From Clostridia bacterium (GTDB lineage Bacteria > Bacillota > Clostridia > Oscillospirales > CAG-272), in NCBI GenBank assembly GCA_017504205.1, contig JAFVRO010000024.1, positions 1 to 36,666 on the forward strand: DNA of 36,666 bases. The letters are read 5' to 3'. The position numbers were made by a program, and so were the translations under genes. The notes below the pieces were generated by a model. That model ran no database searches. It saw only the letters and a list, made by a program, of their open reading frames with translations, and was not told the origin of the DNA. Positions 17,779-26,031 of this stretch are shown piece by piece; within the stretch, counting starts at the first letter, position 1; each line of letters opens with the position of its first letter.

Positions 17779-19419
17779 TTGAAAAAAACAGACCAATTTC
17801 GCGCCGAAAGCCGCCAGACACTTCTTGGTGGGGCTGCAACGGTAGGCGCATCAGTAATGGTCGTTAAAATCATAGGACTGCTTTATAAGATCCCCCTCAT
17901 GAACGTGCTCGGAGCGGAGGGCATGGGATATTTCAACTCGGCATATGAAATATATCTCATCTTCTGTATGATTGCAACCGCAGGTCTGCCCGTAGCTATG
18001 TCCGCACTTATCTCAAAATATCTGGCAGAGGGAAACGTTAAAAAAATAGGACAAATATATAAAAGCTCGATCAGAGCCTTCACTGTCGCAGGACTCCTCG
18101 GATTTGCCGTTATGTTGCTCGGAGCTGATCTGCTTGCAGGCTTGATGAAAAATTCAAATGCCCGCGACGGTATCGCTGCCCTCTCTCCCGGAGTGCTTCT
18201 GATCTTTTTAACCGGCGTCCTCAGAGGCTATTTTCAAGGACACGGAGATATGAAGCCTACCGCAATATCACAAATGATCGAAGCGGCAGGTAAGCTTTTG
18301 TTCGGTCTGCTTTTTTCAACCCTTGCGGTGAAAAAAGGACTTGCCGTACCGCAAGCCTCGGCTTGCGCCGTGCTTGGACTTACACTCGGTTCTGCACTCT
18401 CAACCGCTTATCTGTTGATAGAAAAGCACCGTAGGTCACCAAAGTGTATTGACGGCGTTGTGCCGGGTGTGCAGTACGGACGGCAAAGCCCACTGCGTGA
18501 GCTTTTGCGCATAGCCATGCCAATAACGCTTGGCGCATTCATCACGAGCATGACGAGATTGCTCGATACGTTCCTTATATTGCGAAGACTTCAGCATATG
18601 GGCTTTTCTGAAGCTCTTGCCAATTCCATCTACGGTAGCTATACAACGCTTGCTCTGCCTATCTTCAATCTTGTGCCTTCACTCACCGCAGGAGTCGCAC
18701 TCTCTCTCGTACCAATGCTTTCATCGGCAATACAAAAAGGGGATAGAACAACCGAGCAGAGTCTGTTGCGCTCCGCAGTTAAAATCGAGGCAATTCTCGC
18801 TCTCCCCGCATCGCTCGGAATTGCCGCGTTCAGTAAACAGATACTGAATACGGTCTACGGTAACCACGCCGATGCAGTCGAGCTTACCGCACCGCTTTTG
18901 TCCGTGCTTGCCGTATCTATCCTGCTTTCCTGCCTTATTACCTCTACAAGCGCAATACTCCAGGCGTACGGCAGAGTGGATCTGCCCGTGATCTCAACCC
19001 TTGTTGGCGCGGCAGTAAAACTCCTGACGGGTTATTTGCTTATCGGGAATCCCAATGTAGGAATTCTCGGCGCACCTATAAGCACGCTCGTTTGTAACGC
19101 AACCGTGCTCACTTTGAATTATACGCTCGTCTGCAGGCACGCACACCCGATAAAAGGTGCCGTGGGAAGCCTTTTGAAGCTTTTGCTGAGTTCGGGAATA
19201 TCCGTTGCTGCCGCAATGCTTGCATATTACTTCCTTGATACTGTGCTCAGAATACCGCATAGCACGTTAAATACACTTGCATCGGTCGCACTTGCCGCAG
19301 GAATCTATCTCATCACCGTCCTCTCACTGCACGCCCTGAGCGATGATGAGCTTGAAATGATCCCACTCATTAAACGTATAAGAAGAACACCCAAAAAGAA
19401 GGATATTCAGCTAAATTGA
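17779..19419 (+). CDS. SpoVB/YabM-like polysaccharide (lipid-linked) flippase
   Basis: A 546-residue membrane protein with about 14 hydrophobic segments of the MOP exporter superfamily, Wzx/MurJ-like. The start LLGGAATVGASVMVVKIIGLLYKIPLMN is characteristic of SpoVB-type proteins, which flip wall or spore-cortex precursors. TTG start with AAAGGGGA 5 bases upstream. Its place just before rqcP, yabP, yabQ and divIC matches B. subtilis yabM. SpoVB and YkvU are paralogs, so the exact name is uncertain. The yabN gene found there in Bacillus is missing here. Confidence 0.85.
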   Translation: MKKTDQFRAESRQTLLGGAATVGASVMVVKIIGLLYKIPLMNVLGAEGMGYFNSAYEIYLIFCMIATAGLPVAMSALISKYLAEGNVKKIGQIYKSSIRAFTVAGLLGFAVMLLGADLLAGLMKNSNARDGIAALSPGVLLIFLTGVLRGYFQGHGDMKPTAISQMIEAAGKLLFGLLFSTLAVKKGLAVPQASACAVLGLTLGSALSTAYLLIEKHRRSPKCIDGVVPGVQYGRQSPLRELLRIAMPITLGAFITSMTRLLDTFLILRRLQHMGFSEALANSIYGSYTTLALPIFNLVPSLTAGVALSLVPMLSSAIQKGDRTTEQSLLRSAVKIEAILALPASLGIAAFSKQILNTVYGNHADAVELTAPLLSVLAVSILLSCLITSTSAILQAYGRVDLPVISTLVGAAVKLLTGYLLIGNPNVGILGAPISTLVCNATVLTLNYTLVCRHAHPIKGAVGSLLKLLLSSGISVAAAMLAYYFLDTVLRIPHSTLNTLASVALAAGIYLITVLSLHALSDDELEMIPLIKRIRRTPKKKDIQLN

Positions 19420-19440
19420 TAAAAAGAAAGGACCCCTGAA

Positions 19441-19686
19441 ATGAGAATAGATAAATACTTAAAGGTAGCAAGAATAATCAAACGCCGCACCGTGGCAAAC
19501 GATGCGTGCGATACCGACCACGTTACGGTAAACGGAAGACAGGTCAAGGCATCGTATAACGTCAAGGAGGGCGATATAATCGGCGTTACCTTCGGTCAGA
19601 GAACCGTTAAGCTCCGTGTGCTTCAGATAAAGGAGACCGTCGGAAAAAATGATGCTTCATCTCTTTACGAAATAATAGACGATTGA
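19441..19686 (+). CDS. rqcP: S4-domain RNA-binding protein RqcP (YabO)
   Basis: An 81-residue S4 RNA-binding protein: MRIDKYLKVARIIKRRTVAN, then VTVNGRQVKASYNVKEGD. In B. subtilis RqcP/YabO binds the obstructed 50S subunit and helps RqcH add alanine tails during ribosome rescue. Length and genomic place agree with yabO. GAAAGGA lies upstream of the ATG. E. coli HslR is a paralog but is longer. Confidence 0.9.
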   Translation: MRIDKYLKVARIIKRRTVANDACDTDHVTVNGRQVKASYNVKEGDIIGVTFGQRTVKLRVLQIKETVGKNDASSLYEIIDD

Positions 19687-19694
19687 CCTTTTTG

Positions 19695-19724
19695 GTGTTA
19701 TTTCTCCCGTCTTGGGCATATATT
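19695..19724 (+). promoter_or_regulatory. Possible sigma-E promoter before yabP
   Basis: GTGTTATT (19695-19702) then CATATATT (19717-19724), 14 bp apart, resemble the -35 and -10 of mother-cell sigma-E promoters. The 67-bp gap is the widest in the gene train, and yabP is a known sigma-E gene in Bacillus. The match is imperfect and was made by eye. Confidence 0.35.
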
Positions 19725-19753
19725 GTTATAAAGACACAGATTGGAGAAATAAT

Positions 19754-20038
19754 ATGCAAAACATACAAAACCGTGAATACCCACCTCACACCCTGCACCT
19801 GGATCAAAGAACACATACGGAAATTACGGGCGTAAGGGATGTTATAAGCTTTGACGAGAGTTCCGTTTTGCTCGTCTGCGACGGCTTTGAGCTTGAGGTT
19901 TCAGGAGAAAACTTGCACGTTTCCGTGCTTGATACCGATAAGGGCCACACCGTGATAGACGGAACCGTTAGCGCGATATATTATAATGATAAAAAAACAC
20001 CCGAACGGCGCGGATTCTTTTCAAGGCTCGTAAAATAA
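19754..20038 (+). CDS. yabP: Sporulation protein YabP
   Basis: A 94-residue sporulation protein with the family pattern HTLHLDQRTHTEITGVRDVISFDESSVLL. The C-terminal ends in a basic segment RRGFFSRLVK. Its biochemical role is unknown; in Bacillus it is needed for spore development. The start at ATG 19754 is chosen because GGAG lies 7 bases upstream. An upstream start at 19712 would add 14 residues that overlap the candidate promoter region. yabQ follows 12 bp later. Confidence 0.88.
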   Translation: MQNIQNREYPPHTLHLDQRTHTEITGVRDVISFDESSVLLVCDGFELEVSGENLHVSVLDTDKGHTVIDGTVSAIYYNDKKTPERRGFFSRLVK

Positions 20039-20050
20039 GGAGATAACGCT

Positions 20051-20749
20051 TTGGAGATATATCCTGAACTTTTTGCCCTGATGCTCGCGCGCTCCTTCGT
20101 GTGCGGAGTTTGCCTTGGCGTGTTTTACGATCTGTTGCGCCTTCTGCGCATCATGACCGCAACGGAACCGAAAAAATCATATTTTCCAAGAACCGCTCCG
20201 ACCGACGAACGTCTTGATAAGCTTTGCGACGCAAGACTTCCACTGCCGCCGCTACTCAGACTGTACGGAAAAGATTCAGTTCCATCCGTACAAACTCTTT
20301 GTAAAAGTGCGCTCGGCAAATCCCATTCCGTTATATGCCACATACTCAGATTTTTTTCTGATATTTTCTTTTTTGCGGTCGCAGGTGTTGCAATTTCATT
20401 GGTTTTATATTATAATAATGACGGTCAGTTCCGTTTGCTTGTACCGCTTATCGTGCTTTCGGGCTTTTTCACCTATTGCACTACATTCGGACGAATAGTT
20501 AAACGGTTCGCAAGCCTGATATCCTTTGCGCTCAGCGCCGCAGTTACATATATTGCTCTCGTCGCTTTTTTTCCTCTGATGTGTATTTATAAGATACTTG
20601 GCGTACTTATACGGGCAACCGTGATCAGAGTATACAAAAGAATTAAGCTTCGTAAACTGAAAAAGGATTCACATAAAAAATACAGTCTGCTGATATCAGC
20701 CTCAAAATACGGTTTTCTTGAAGCAGACCTTACGTTAAAACAGCAGTAA
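20051..20749 (+). CDS. yabQ: Spore cortex biosynthesis membrane protein YabQ
   Basis: A 232-residue membrane protein. It starts with LFALMLARSFVCGVCLGVFYDLLRLLRI, a helix with the FYDLLR motif typical of YabQ, then a charged loop. Three hydrophobic segments follow (about residues 100-195). TTG start, 8 bases after AAGGAG. YabQ localises to the outer forespore membrane in Bacillus and is required for cortex formation. The central loop (about residues 40-95) is longer than in many homologs. Confidence 0.85.
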   Translation: MEIYPELFALMLARSFVCGVCLGVFYDLLRLLRIMTATEPKKSYFPRTAPTDERLDKLCDARLPLPPLLRLYGKDSVPSVQTLCKSALGKSHSVICHILRFFSDIFFFAVAGVAISLVLYYNNDGQFRLLVPLIVLSGFFTYCTTFGRIVKRFASLISFALSAAVTYIALVAFFPLMCIYKILGVLIRATVIRVYKRIKLRKLKKDSHKKYSLLISASKYGFLEADLTLKQQ

Positions 20750-20760
20750 AGGAGAAAATT

Positions 20761-21090
20761 ATGTCAACAGGACGTATAAATAAGAGAATAAATATTATGC
20801 TTGTGCTCGTTGCCTCTGCGCTCGTGTTGGTATGCGCCGTAGTGCTCGTCACCTCAATGATGGAATATAATGACAGGCTCGAGGAGAAAAAACGTCTCGA
20901 GGCGCAAAAGGAAGCACTTCTGGAGGAAAATGAAGAAAAAAAGGATATCCTTGATGCCCCCCTTGATAAAGAAGAAATTGAGGATATAGCCCGTGACGAG
21001 CTCGGATACGCTAACCCCGGTGACGTAATAATCCATGACGGTAACTCAAAAGATACCTCGACCGATACCTCGGAGCAAACGTGTGAATGA
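20761..21090 (+). CDS. divIC: Septum formation initiator DivIC/FtsB
   Basis: A 109-residue single-pass division protein. A basic N-terminus (INKRINI) precedes a membrane helix (about 12-34). A coiled coil follows (RLEEKKRLEAQKEALLEENE), then the family signature IEDIARDELGYANPGDVII. It forms the FtsL/DivIB complex that activates septal wall synthesis. The C-terminal tail is rich in Thr/Ser/Asp. It closes the gene train and is followed by a bidirectional terminator. Confidence 0.93.
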   Translation: MSTGRINKRINIMLVLVASALVLVCAVVLVTSMMEYNDRLEEKKRLEAQKEALLEENEEKKDILDAPLDKEEIEDIARDELGYANPGDVIIHDGNSKDTSTDTSEQTCE

Positions 21091-21120
21091 CGCGAATGTC
21101 CGTTTCGATTCCAAATAACT

Positions 21121-21156
21121 TAAAGCACCTGCAAAATTGCGATTGCAGGTGCTTTA
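21121..21156. terminator. Bidirectional terminator between divIC and the M18 peptidase
   Basis: TAAAGCACCTGCAA (21121-21134) and TTGCAGGTGCTTTA (21143-21156) form a perfect 14-bp stem with an 8-nt loop, T-rich on both outer sides. It serves the convergent genes on either side. Confidence 0.85.
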
Positions 21157-21170
21157 AATTTTCTTAATTA

Positions 21171-22520
21171 TTATTTTGCTTTTATGTGTTCAACCTTTGC
21201 GAATACTATTTCGTATTCATCCGATCCGGTCGCAGAATACTTTATCTTCGTCCCGAAAAATTCTCTCATCGCATCAATCATAAAGAGTGTGTCCGCGCAT
21301 CCCGCAGTTTCATAGGATGAGTGCATTGCAAGTTGTGCAAGACCAATGTCGACCGTGTTAAGCGCAACCCGTGTGTTGGATATTCCGCCAAGTGTCGATC
21401 CACCGGGCTTGTCCGAACGGTTGTTGTAATTCTGCACGGGTACGCCCGCCTTTTCACATATTTCCTTGAAAATCGCCGCTGAAAGCGCGTCCGTCGTGTA
21501 TCTCTGACTTGCATTGTACTTTATCACGATGCCGCCGTTCATAAGCGGTGCGTTCATTCCGTCGGATTGCTCCGGGTGAGACGGATGCTTTGCGTGTCCG
21601 TTGTCGGCAGATACCATAAAGGAGGAGGGGAGCACTCGGCAAAGCTCTGCCGAAATTCCTTCGCAGATGCGCGTCAACGTGTCAAGAAGCATAGAGGACG
21701 CCGCCCCCTGCTTCGTACTGCTACCCGTTTCCTCATTGTCAAACGCACACCAAACCGGTATTACTCCATCAGTCTCTGATGCCTCGGTAAATCCGATAAG
21801 CGAAGAATAAGCGCACATAATATTGTCTATTCTGGGACAGGAGAAAAGTTCTCCCGCAGCCCCAAGGATCGTTCCTTCTGTTCTGTTGTAAAGATACAGA
21901 TCTGCACTTACAAGCTCGTCTCTCTTGCAGTCCAGTTCCTCTGCAACTATATCGTAGATACCTGCCGCCCCTTCGGTTGCGGATAATACGGGCAATACGT
22001 CCGTTGCGATATTGTATGTGTAACCTTCGTTTACTGCGCGATTCATGTGTATTGCAACATTTGGAAGTATCAGAAGATCACGGTCAATGTTCACGCATTT
22101 GGTAACAAGTTTTCCGTCACGCTTTATAACCGCGCGACCGCTGACGGACAGAGGACGGTCAAACCACGAAGATATGATCATTCCGCCGTATCCCTCAACA
22201 TTCAGGGTAACGTACGCGCCTGTGTTTTTCTCGCATACGTCCTTCAACTTAAACGTGGGTGAATCGGTGTGGCTTGCGCATATCATAAATGACGCGTTCT
22301 TCACGTTTTTCGGTATCCTGAACGCAATAATGCTTGACGCATTTCTCGTCATATAGTATCCGTGACCGCCCTCAAGTACCCATTCGTCCGCCTCGGAAAG
22401 CCTTGTAAATCCCTCTGCCTCAAGCAGCTTTACAGCGTTTTTCACCGCGTGAAACGCATCGGGGGACTTCTTTATAAATTTTATCAGCTCTTTTGTAGCC
22501 TTTGTAGCCTTTTTGTTCAT
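21171..22520 (-). CDS. apeB: M18-family aspartyl aminopeptidase
   Basis: A 449-residue dinuclear zinc aminopeptidase of family M18 that cleaves acidic N-terminal residues from peptides. Metal/catalytic regions are CASHTDSPTFKLK (H84, D86), FDNEETGSST, SADNGHAKHPSHPE and the C-terminal MHSSYETAGCADT. The start codon ATG at 22520 overlaps the stop of the upstream nitroreductase-like gene (ATGA, 4 bases), so the two are translationally coupled. GGAGAC is the ribosome site. Confidence 0.92.
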   Translation of the reverse strand: MNKKATKATKELIKFIKKSPDAFHAVKNAVKLLEAEGFTRLSEADEWVLEGGHGYYMTRNASSIIAFRIPKNVKNASFMICASHTDSPTFKLKDVCEKNTGAYVTLNVEGYGGMIISSWFDRPLSVSGRAVIKRDGKLVTKCVNIDRDLLILPNVAIHMNRAVNEGYTYNIATDVLPVLSATEGAAGIYDIVAEELDCKRDELVSADLYLYNRTEGTILGAAGELFSCPRIDNIMCAYSSLIGFTEASETDGVIPVWCAFDNEETGSSTKQGAASSMLLDTLTRICEGISAELCRVLPSSFMVSADNGHAKHPSHPEQSDGMNAPLMNGGIVIKYNASQRYTTDALSAAIFKEICEKAGVPVQNYNNRSDKPGGSTLGGISNTRVALNTVDIGLAQLAMHSSYETAGCADTLFMIDAMREFFGTKIKYSATGSDEYEIVFAKVEHIKAK

Positions 22521-23296
22521 TTTTTCGTCTCCTTTTTTAAACTGTATTCAGCAATTGCTATCAGATTATTTTCGTCGGATGCCGAAGATTCACTAAGTAC
22601 CGATCTTTCAAAATCTATCCTCTTAGCCAAAAGTGTAATCTCAAAAATGCAAAGCGCAATTCCAATGTCTATCGAATTGAATCTCTTGCGGAATGCTCGG
22701 GGTATAATAGTTCTGACATCGGTTTTGCGGCTTACCCGTATAATGTCTCCACTTGACTCAAACATCCACGGCTGTGAATTGCACGCACTCGGTGCAAGAC
22801 GTACCGCGCCGCTGACTCCGTATCTGTCCTCACCAAGCCAGATCTGCTCACATGACTTGCGCGAAAAATCTGAAGCGTTCGTGCGCAAAAAATCACCGTC
22901 AGCAATACCGAAGGTAAGCATTATCATAAACTCAAGCCCATCCTCAGTTACCTTTTCCTTTGGAGATGCAAGTCCGTACCAGCAAACGCCGATACCGTTC
23001 GCTTCAAGCTGAAGCTCAAGCTGCTCAAGCATATATCCCGCATTAACGTAACAGTTGTCTTTTTTCTCACTGTACATCAGAATGCAGTAATGCCCGAATT
23101 TAACCGAAAGCTCCTCACGCCTCATCAGTCGAAACTCGGTTTTTATCTCGGGACATAGCGGTATAATCTCCTTACAAAGCTCCAACACTGCCTCAGCATC
23201 CTGCAATGTCATTACTTTAGAGGTAGAATATTTTCTTACCGATCTTCTTTTGAATACGGTATCGTAATAACTGTTTGCATTCGCAAAAATGTTCAT
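22517..23296 (-). CDS. TM1586-like nitroreductase-family protein
   Basis: A 259-residue flavoprotein-like protein. RRSVRKYS is the nitroreductase FMN-phosphate motif. NAGYMLEQLELQLEANGIGVCWYGLA and RLAPSACNSQPW match the TM1586 branch of the nitroreductase superfamily. Substrate unknown. I start at ATG 23296, just after GGGAGGG. An ATG at 23353 would lie inside the -35 box of the promoter at 23325-23353 and could not be on the transcript. It is first gene of a two-gene unit with apeB. Confidence 0.8.
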   Translation of the reverse strand: MNIFANANSYYDTVFKRRSVRKYSTSKVMTLQDAEAVLELCKEIIPLCPEIKTEFRLMRREELSVKFGHYCILMYSEKKDNCYVNAGYMLEQLELQLEANGIGVCWYGLASPKEKVTEDGLEFMIMLTFGIADGDFLRTNASDFSRKSCEQIWLGEDRYGVSGAVRLAPSACNSQPWMFESSGDIIRVSRKTDVRTIIPRAFRKRFNSIDIGIALCIFEITLLAKRIDFERSVLSESSASDENNLIAIAEYSLKKETKK

Positions 23297-23324
23297 AAGC
23301 CCTCCCGGATTAAGCATTGTATTC

Positions 23325-23353
23325 ATTATAACAAACCCAAAAACAAATTTCAA
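23325..23353 (-). promoter_or_regulatory. Promoter of the nitroreductase-apeB unit
   Basis: On the minus strand TTGAAA (23353-23348), 17 bp, TATAAT (23330-23325). Transcription starts near 23318, about 20 nt before the ATG at 23296. Confidence 0.85.
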
Positions 23354-23382
23354 GCCGTATTTTCATATTTTATAATATTAAG

Positions 23383-23411
23383 TTGCAAAATAAGCGTAAA
23401 TATGGTATAAT
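23383..23411 (+). promoter_or_regulatory. Promoter of the VanZ-like gene
   Basis: TTGCAA (23383-23388), 17 bp, TATAAT (23406-23411) with TGG directly before it (extended -10). It is divergent from the nitroreductase promoter, with -35 boxes 29 bp apart. Confidence 0.88.
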
Positions 23412-23435
23412 CTAAAAAAACGAAAGGAGAATGAG

Positions 23436-24131
23436 ATGATAAAAGCAGTAAAACAAAACGTTGCCTTCAGCGCAGTTTTTTATCTTGTATCTGCCGTAAG
23501 TATAGTGCTTTATGCAGTAGGGCTTGCCGTCGATAACGGCCGCTATGCACTTCTTTCAATGCTCCTTTTCGCCTTTTCCACCGTTGCAGGCGCGTTTACT
23601 CTGACACATAATACTCCAAAGGATTTCGCACGAAAAGCAATGTACGTTAACGCTGCCGTCCTGTTTTCAGCCTTCGTGCTGCTCGTTATTCAACTGACCT
23701 TCTTTTCAAGGCATACGGACGTTTATACCGACGTTCAGAATGGCTTTACCGATCCGAGAGAGTACTATCTTGCACACTACGTTAACCTTGTTCCATTTAA
23801 TACGATCTCAAACCTCTATATCGATAACATGGACGGGGAGGGAATAAGTCAGGCATATATTCTTTATAATATGCTCGGAAATATATTCATTCTTTCCCCA
23901 ACGGCACTTCTCCTTCCCGCACTGTTCAAAAGAATGAATAATGTGTGGCTTTACGTTATAACAGTTTTTCTGTCTTCATGCCTTATCGAGACGCTTCAAC
24001 TTGCGACTATGCGCGGATCGTGCGATGTGGATGACGTTATTCTTAATACCGCAGGTGCTATGCTCGTGATGGGAATACTAAAAATTCCGTGCATTTCAAA
24101 AACAGTAAAAAAACTGCTCCGTCAGGATTGA
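23436..24131 (+). CDS. VanZ-like family membrane protein
   Basis: A 231-residue protein with about six hydrophobic segments. The VanZ-like signature lies in the second half: NLVPFNTISN, NMLGNIFILSPTALLLPALF, and SSCLIETLQLATMRGSCDVDDVILNTAGA. VanZ gives low-level teicoplanin resistance, but most relatives have unknown roles. No other van gene is present, so a resistance function should not be assumed. AAAGGAGA precedes the ATG. Its 3' end overlaps the convergent spoIVFB end by 10 bp. Confidence 0.82.
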   Translation: MIKAVKQNVAFSAVFYLVSAVSIVLYAVGLAVDNGRYALLSMLLFAFSTVAGAFTLTHNTPKDFARKAMYVNAAVLFSAFVLLVIQLTFFSRHTDVYTDVQNGFTDPREYYLAHYVNLVPFNTISNLYIDNMDGEGISQAYILYNMLGNIFILSPTALLLPALFKRMNNVWLYVITVFLSSCLIETLQLATMRGSCDVDDVILNTAGAMLVMGILKIPCISKTVKKLLRQD

Positions 24132-24739
24132 TCCTTGCTCCGAAAAATCACAGTAAAAAACATCAGAATTGCAAAAGCAAATAAAGAGAGCGCACTTTCA
24201 TAGCGTATGATCATATATATCGATGTTATCCAAAGCGCGGCGATGATCGTGGATCCTGTTAAGGTTATAGCAGTGTCCGCGGCATTCACATTTGATAAAA
24301 GAGCCACAGTAGAGTATAATATTCTGCCACCGTCAAATCCACGTATCGGCAGAAGATTGAAAATTGCCAGCACAAGACTGATTCCGCAAAAATCACGAAC
24401 CCCTGACGATATTATCTCAACAGACCGCAATGGCATAGCAGTAATGTACGCCAGAACATTGAATAAAGGTCCTGCAAGGCAAAGCAGGATCTCTTTTTTG
24501 TATGAAAAAACGCCCCCTGTTTCGATTTTCGCCCCTGTAAGACTGAGTCTGATACCGGTGATCTTTATTCTCAATATGCGCGCCGCCGCAATATGTCCAA
24601 GCTCGTGTATGATCACTGCAGTAAGTATAATAAATATCCGGTAGAGCTCACCGGATATCAGTATGTAGACTGCAGCAATATAGGCGGCAGGTTCGACCCT
24701 TATACGAAGTCTCTTGCCACCCGACCGCAATTTATTCAT
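24122..24739 (-). CDS. spoIVFB: Site-2 protease, SpoIVFB-like
   Basis: An intramembrane zinc metalloprotease (M50) of 205 residues. The HELGH motif is at 45-49 in a hydrophobic helix, and the third ligand Asp136 is in FDGGRIL. These match the H43/H47/D137 layout of B. subtilis SpoIVFB, which releases active sigma-K by cleaving pro-sigma-K in the mother-cell-derived membrane. The start ATG overlaps the end of the gene upstream by 4 bases, coupling it to the SpoIVFA-like gene. Confidence 0.85.
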   Translation of the reverse strand: MNKLRSGGKRLRIRVEPAAYIAAVYILISGELYRIFIILTAVIIHELGHIAAARILRIKITGIRLSLTGAKIETGGVFSYKKEILLCLAGPLFNVLAYITAMPLRSVEIISSGVRDFCGISLVLAIFNLLPIRGFDGGRILYSTVALLSNVNAADTAITLTGSTIIAALWITSIYMIIRYESALSLFAFAILMFFTVIFRSKDQS

Positions 24740-25242
24740 TCTACTGTCACCGTTCCGATATCATTCAGAAAATCCCACGGACTTACCGATACTCCGTTTA
24801 CCCGAAGTTCAAAATGCAAATATTCGTTGACACACCCCAGTGCGTCCCGTGTATTCAAATTATCTCCCTCGGAAACATAAATCTCAGTAAGATTTCCATA
24901 GACCCCCTTGCTTTCGCCGTGATCAATTATAACGTATTTTCCCAAAGAATTATTATCACCGATTTCACAAACCGTACCGCCGCAGAATACCGGAGCCTCC
25001 CCCGAGCGTGAAACCTCAAGGTCTATCCCTCTGTGATATTCGATACCCCCGTCGGTATCCCATCCAAAATCCCGTATTAACCGTATCTCATCTCCATATA
25101 CACACGATGCATTCGCCGCAAAAGAGCAATTCTGCTCCATAACAATAAAAGGATACAGAAGTATAGCGCAAATGCTAAGCAAATAAGCCCCCTTCAGCAC
25201 TCTCATCCTATACGCGTACATCGCGTTTGCCTTCTTTAACAT
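24736..25242 (-). CDS. spoIVFA: SpoIVFA-like M23-domain protein, catalytic His residues lost
   Basis: A 168-residue protein with one membrane helix (about 18-36) and a LytM/M23 domain. The metal ligands H70, D74 (YHRGIDL) and H143 (LHFELR) remain. The two catalytic histidines of M23 enzymes are replaced: Asn117 in VYGNL and Tyr141 in YLHFEL. That fits SpoIVFA, an inactive M23 protein that holds SpoIVFB inactive until a forespore signal. AAGGAGG lies before the ATG. It is translationally coupled to the site-2 protease gene. Confidence 0.8.
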   Translation of the reverse strand: MLKKANAMYAYRMRVLKGAYLLSICAILLYPFIVMEQNCSFAANASCVYGDEIRLIRDFGWDTDGGIEYHRGIDLEVSRSGEAPVFCGGTVCEIGDNNSLGKYVIIDHGESKGVYGNLTEIYVSEGDNLNTRDALGCVNEYLHFELRVNGVSVSPWDFLNDIGTVTVE

Positions 25243-25345
25243 ACCTGAACCTCCTTAGCCAAATTATTGAGCTCTTTCTTATTTATATGCTACAGGACAT
25301 TCAAGAATACTGTCGGGACAAAAGGAAATTTAAGGCATCCAATGC

Positions 25346-25374
25346 TTGACACATGAAGCCTTTAATGATATAAT
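25346..25374 (+). promoter_or_regulatory. Perfect consensus promoter of the small membrane protein gene
   Basis: TTGACA (25346-25351), 17 bp, TATAAT (25369-25374). It rules out a TTG start at 25346 for the next gene, because that codon is the -35 box itself. Confidence 0.92.
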
Positions 25375-25402
25375 ATTAGCAAGAAAAATCAAGGAGAATT
25401 GT

Positions 25403-25963
25403 ATGAAAAAGTTTGACATCGTCAACATCTCTATCACTTCACTTTATATATTGAGCGCATTTATGCTTTCGGGGATCGTATCATCCTTTTTTGTGATGAT
25501 ACTCGGTAAGATAGTTTATCTGGAATTTTTCCTACAAGCAATTATAAGTAGCGTACTTTCTATGTGCGTGAGTGCTGCAATACTTTATTGCCTTGTGCAC
25601 CGCGCATCTTACAGAGCCGCAGACTTTTCATCGCTTGCCGCAACCGTCGAGATGCTTATCTCCCTTGCAGTAAACTGCGTGATAGGACTTGTCTTTGGCT
25701 TTCTGCCTATCACATCGGGAGGTGTGCGGAACCTTGCAGGTATATTTCAATTCGGCAACGGATTTGATTCTGCCGAAATGCTCGGTGAAATTTCACTTTT
25801 CATGAAGCTCATTGCATTCTTCGTTTATGCAGTAGTGTTCAGCCTTGTGGCAAATCTTGCAGGTCGAAAAGGCGCGGATAAAAGGGAACGTGACAGGAAA
25901 TCACTTTTGGATAAAAAAATCCAAACAGAGCAAGAGGAAAGCTTCGGCGGCTTTAAGCTATGA
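25403..25963 (+). CDS. Membrane protein of unknown function
   Basis: 186 residues with about four hydrophobic segments (residues 12-35, 42-65, 78-102 and 130-152), then a highly charged tail (KGADKRERDRKSLLDKKIQTEQEE). I recognise no family. ATG 25403 has AAGGAG 6 bases upstream and lies 29 bp after the -10 box. It is a single-gene unit with a perfect promoter and its own terminator, so it is probably expressed constitutively. Confidence 0.8.
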   Translation: MKKFDIVNISITSLYILSAFMLSGIVSSFFVMILGKIVYLEFFLQAIISSVLSMCVSAAILYCLVHRASYRAADFSSLAATVEMLISLAVNCVIGLVFGFLPITSGGVRNLAGIFQFGNGFDSAEMLGEISLFMKLIAFFVYAVVFSLVANLAGRKGADKRERDRKSLLDKKIQTEQEESFGGFKL

Positions 25964-25980
25964 TATGTTAATATAACAAA

Positions 25981-26017
25981 AAGCAAGACGGAAAATTGAT
26001 TTTTCCGCCTTGCTTTT
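25981..26017. terminator. Terminator between two convergent genes
   Basis: AAGCAAGACGGAAAA (25981-25995) pairs with TTTTCCGCCTTGCTT (one mismatch), followed by TTATTT. On the other strand it is T-rich too, so it can also serve the DUF212 gene. Confidence 0.8.
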
Positions 26018-26031
26018 ATTTCATGAAACCG

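Noticed and set aside
23297..23353. Upstream ATG at 23353 for the nitroreductase gene
   Set aside because: It lies inside the -35 box of the promoter that drives the gene, so it would not be on the transcript.
23436..24131. VanZ-like gene as a glycopeptide resistance determinant
   Set aside because: Only the family fold is recognised; no other van gene is near and most VanZ-like proteins have no known resistance role.
25281..25311. Possible sigma-E promoter before the spoIVFA-like gene (AGTATTC and CATATAAAT on the minus strand)
   Set aside because: The spacing is 16 bp and the -35 match is poor; biologically plausible but too weak to list.
25346..25402. TTG start at 25346 for the small membrane protein
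   Set aside because: The TTG is the -35 hexamer of a perfect promoter; ATG 25403 has a proper ribosome site.
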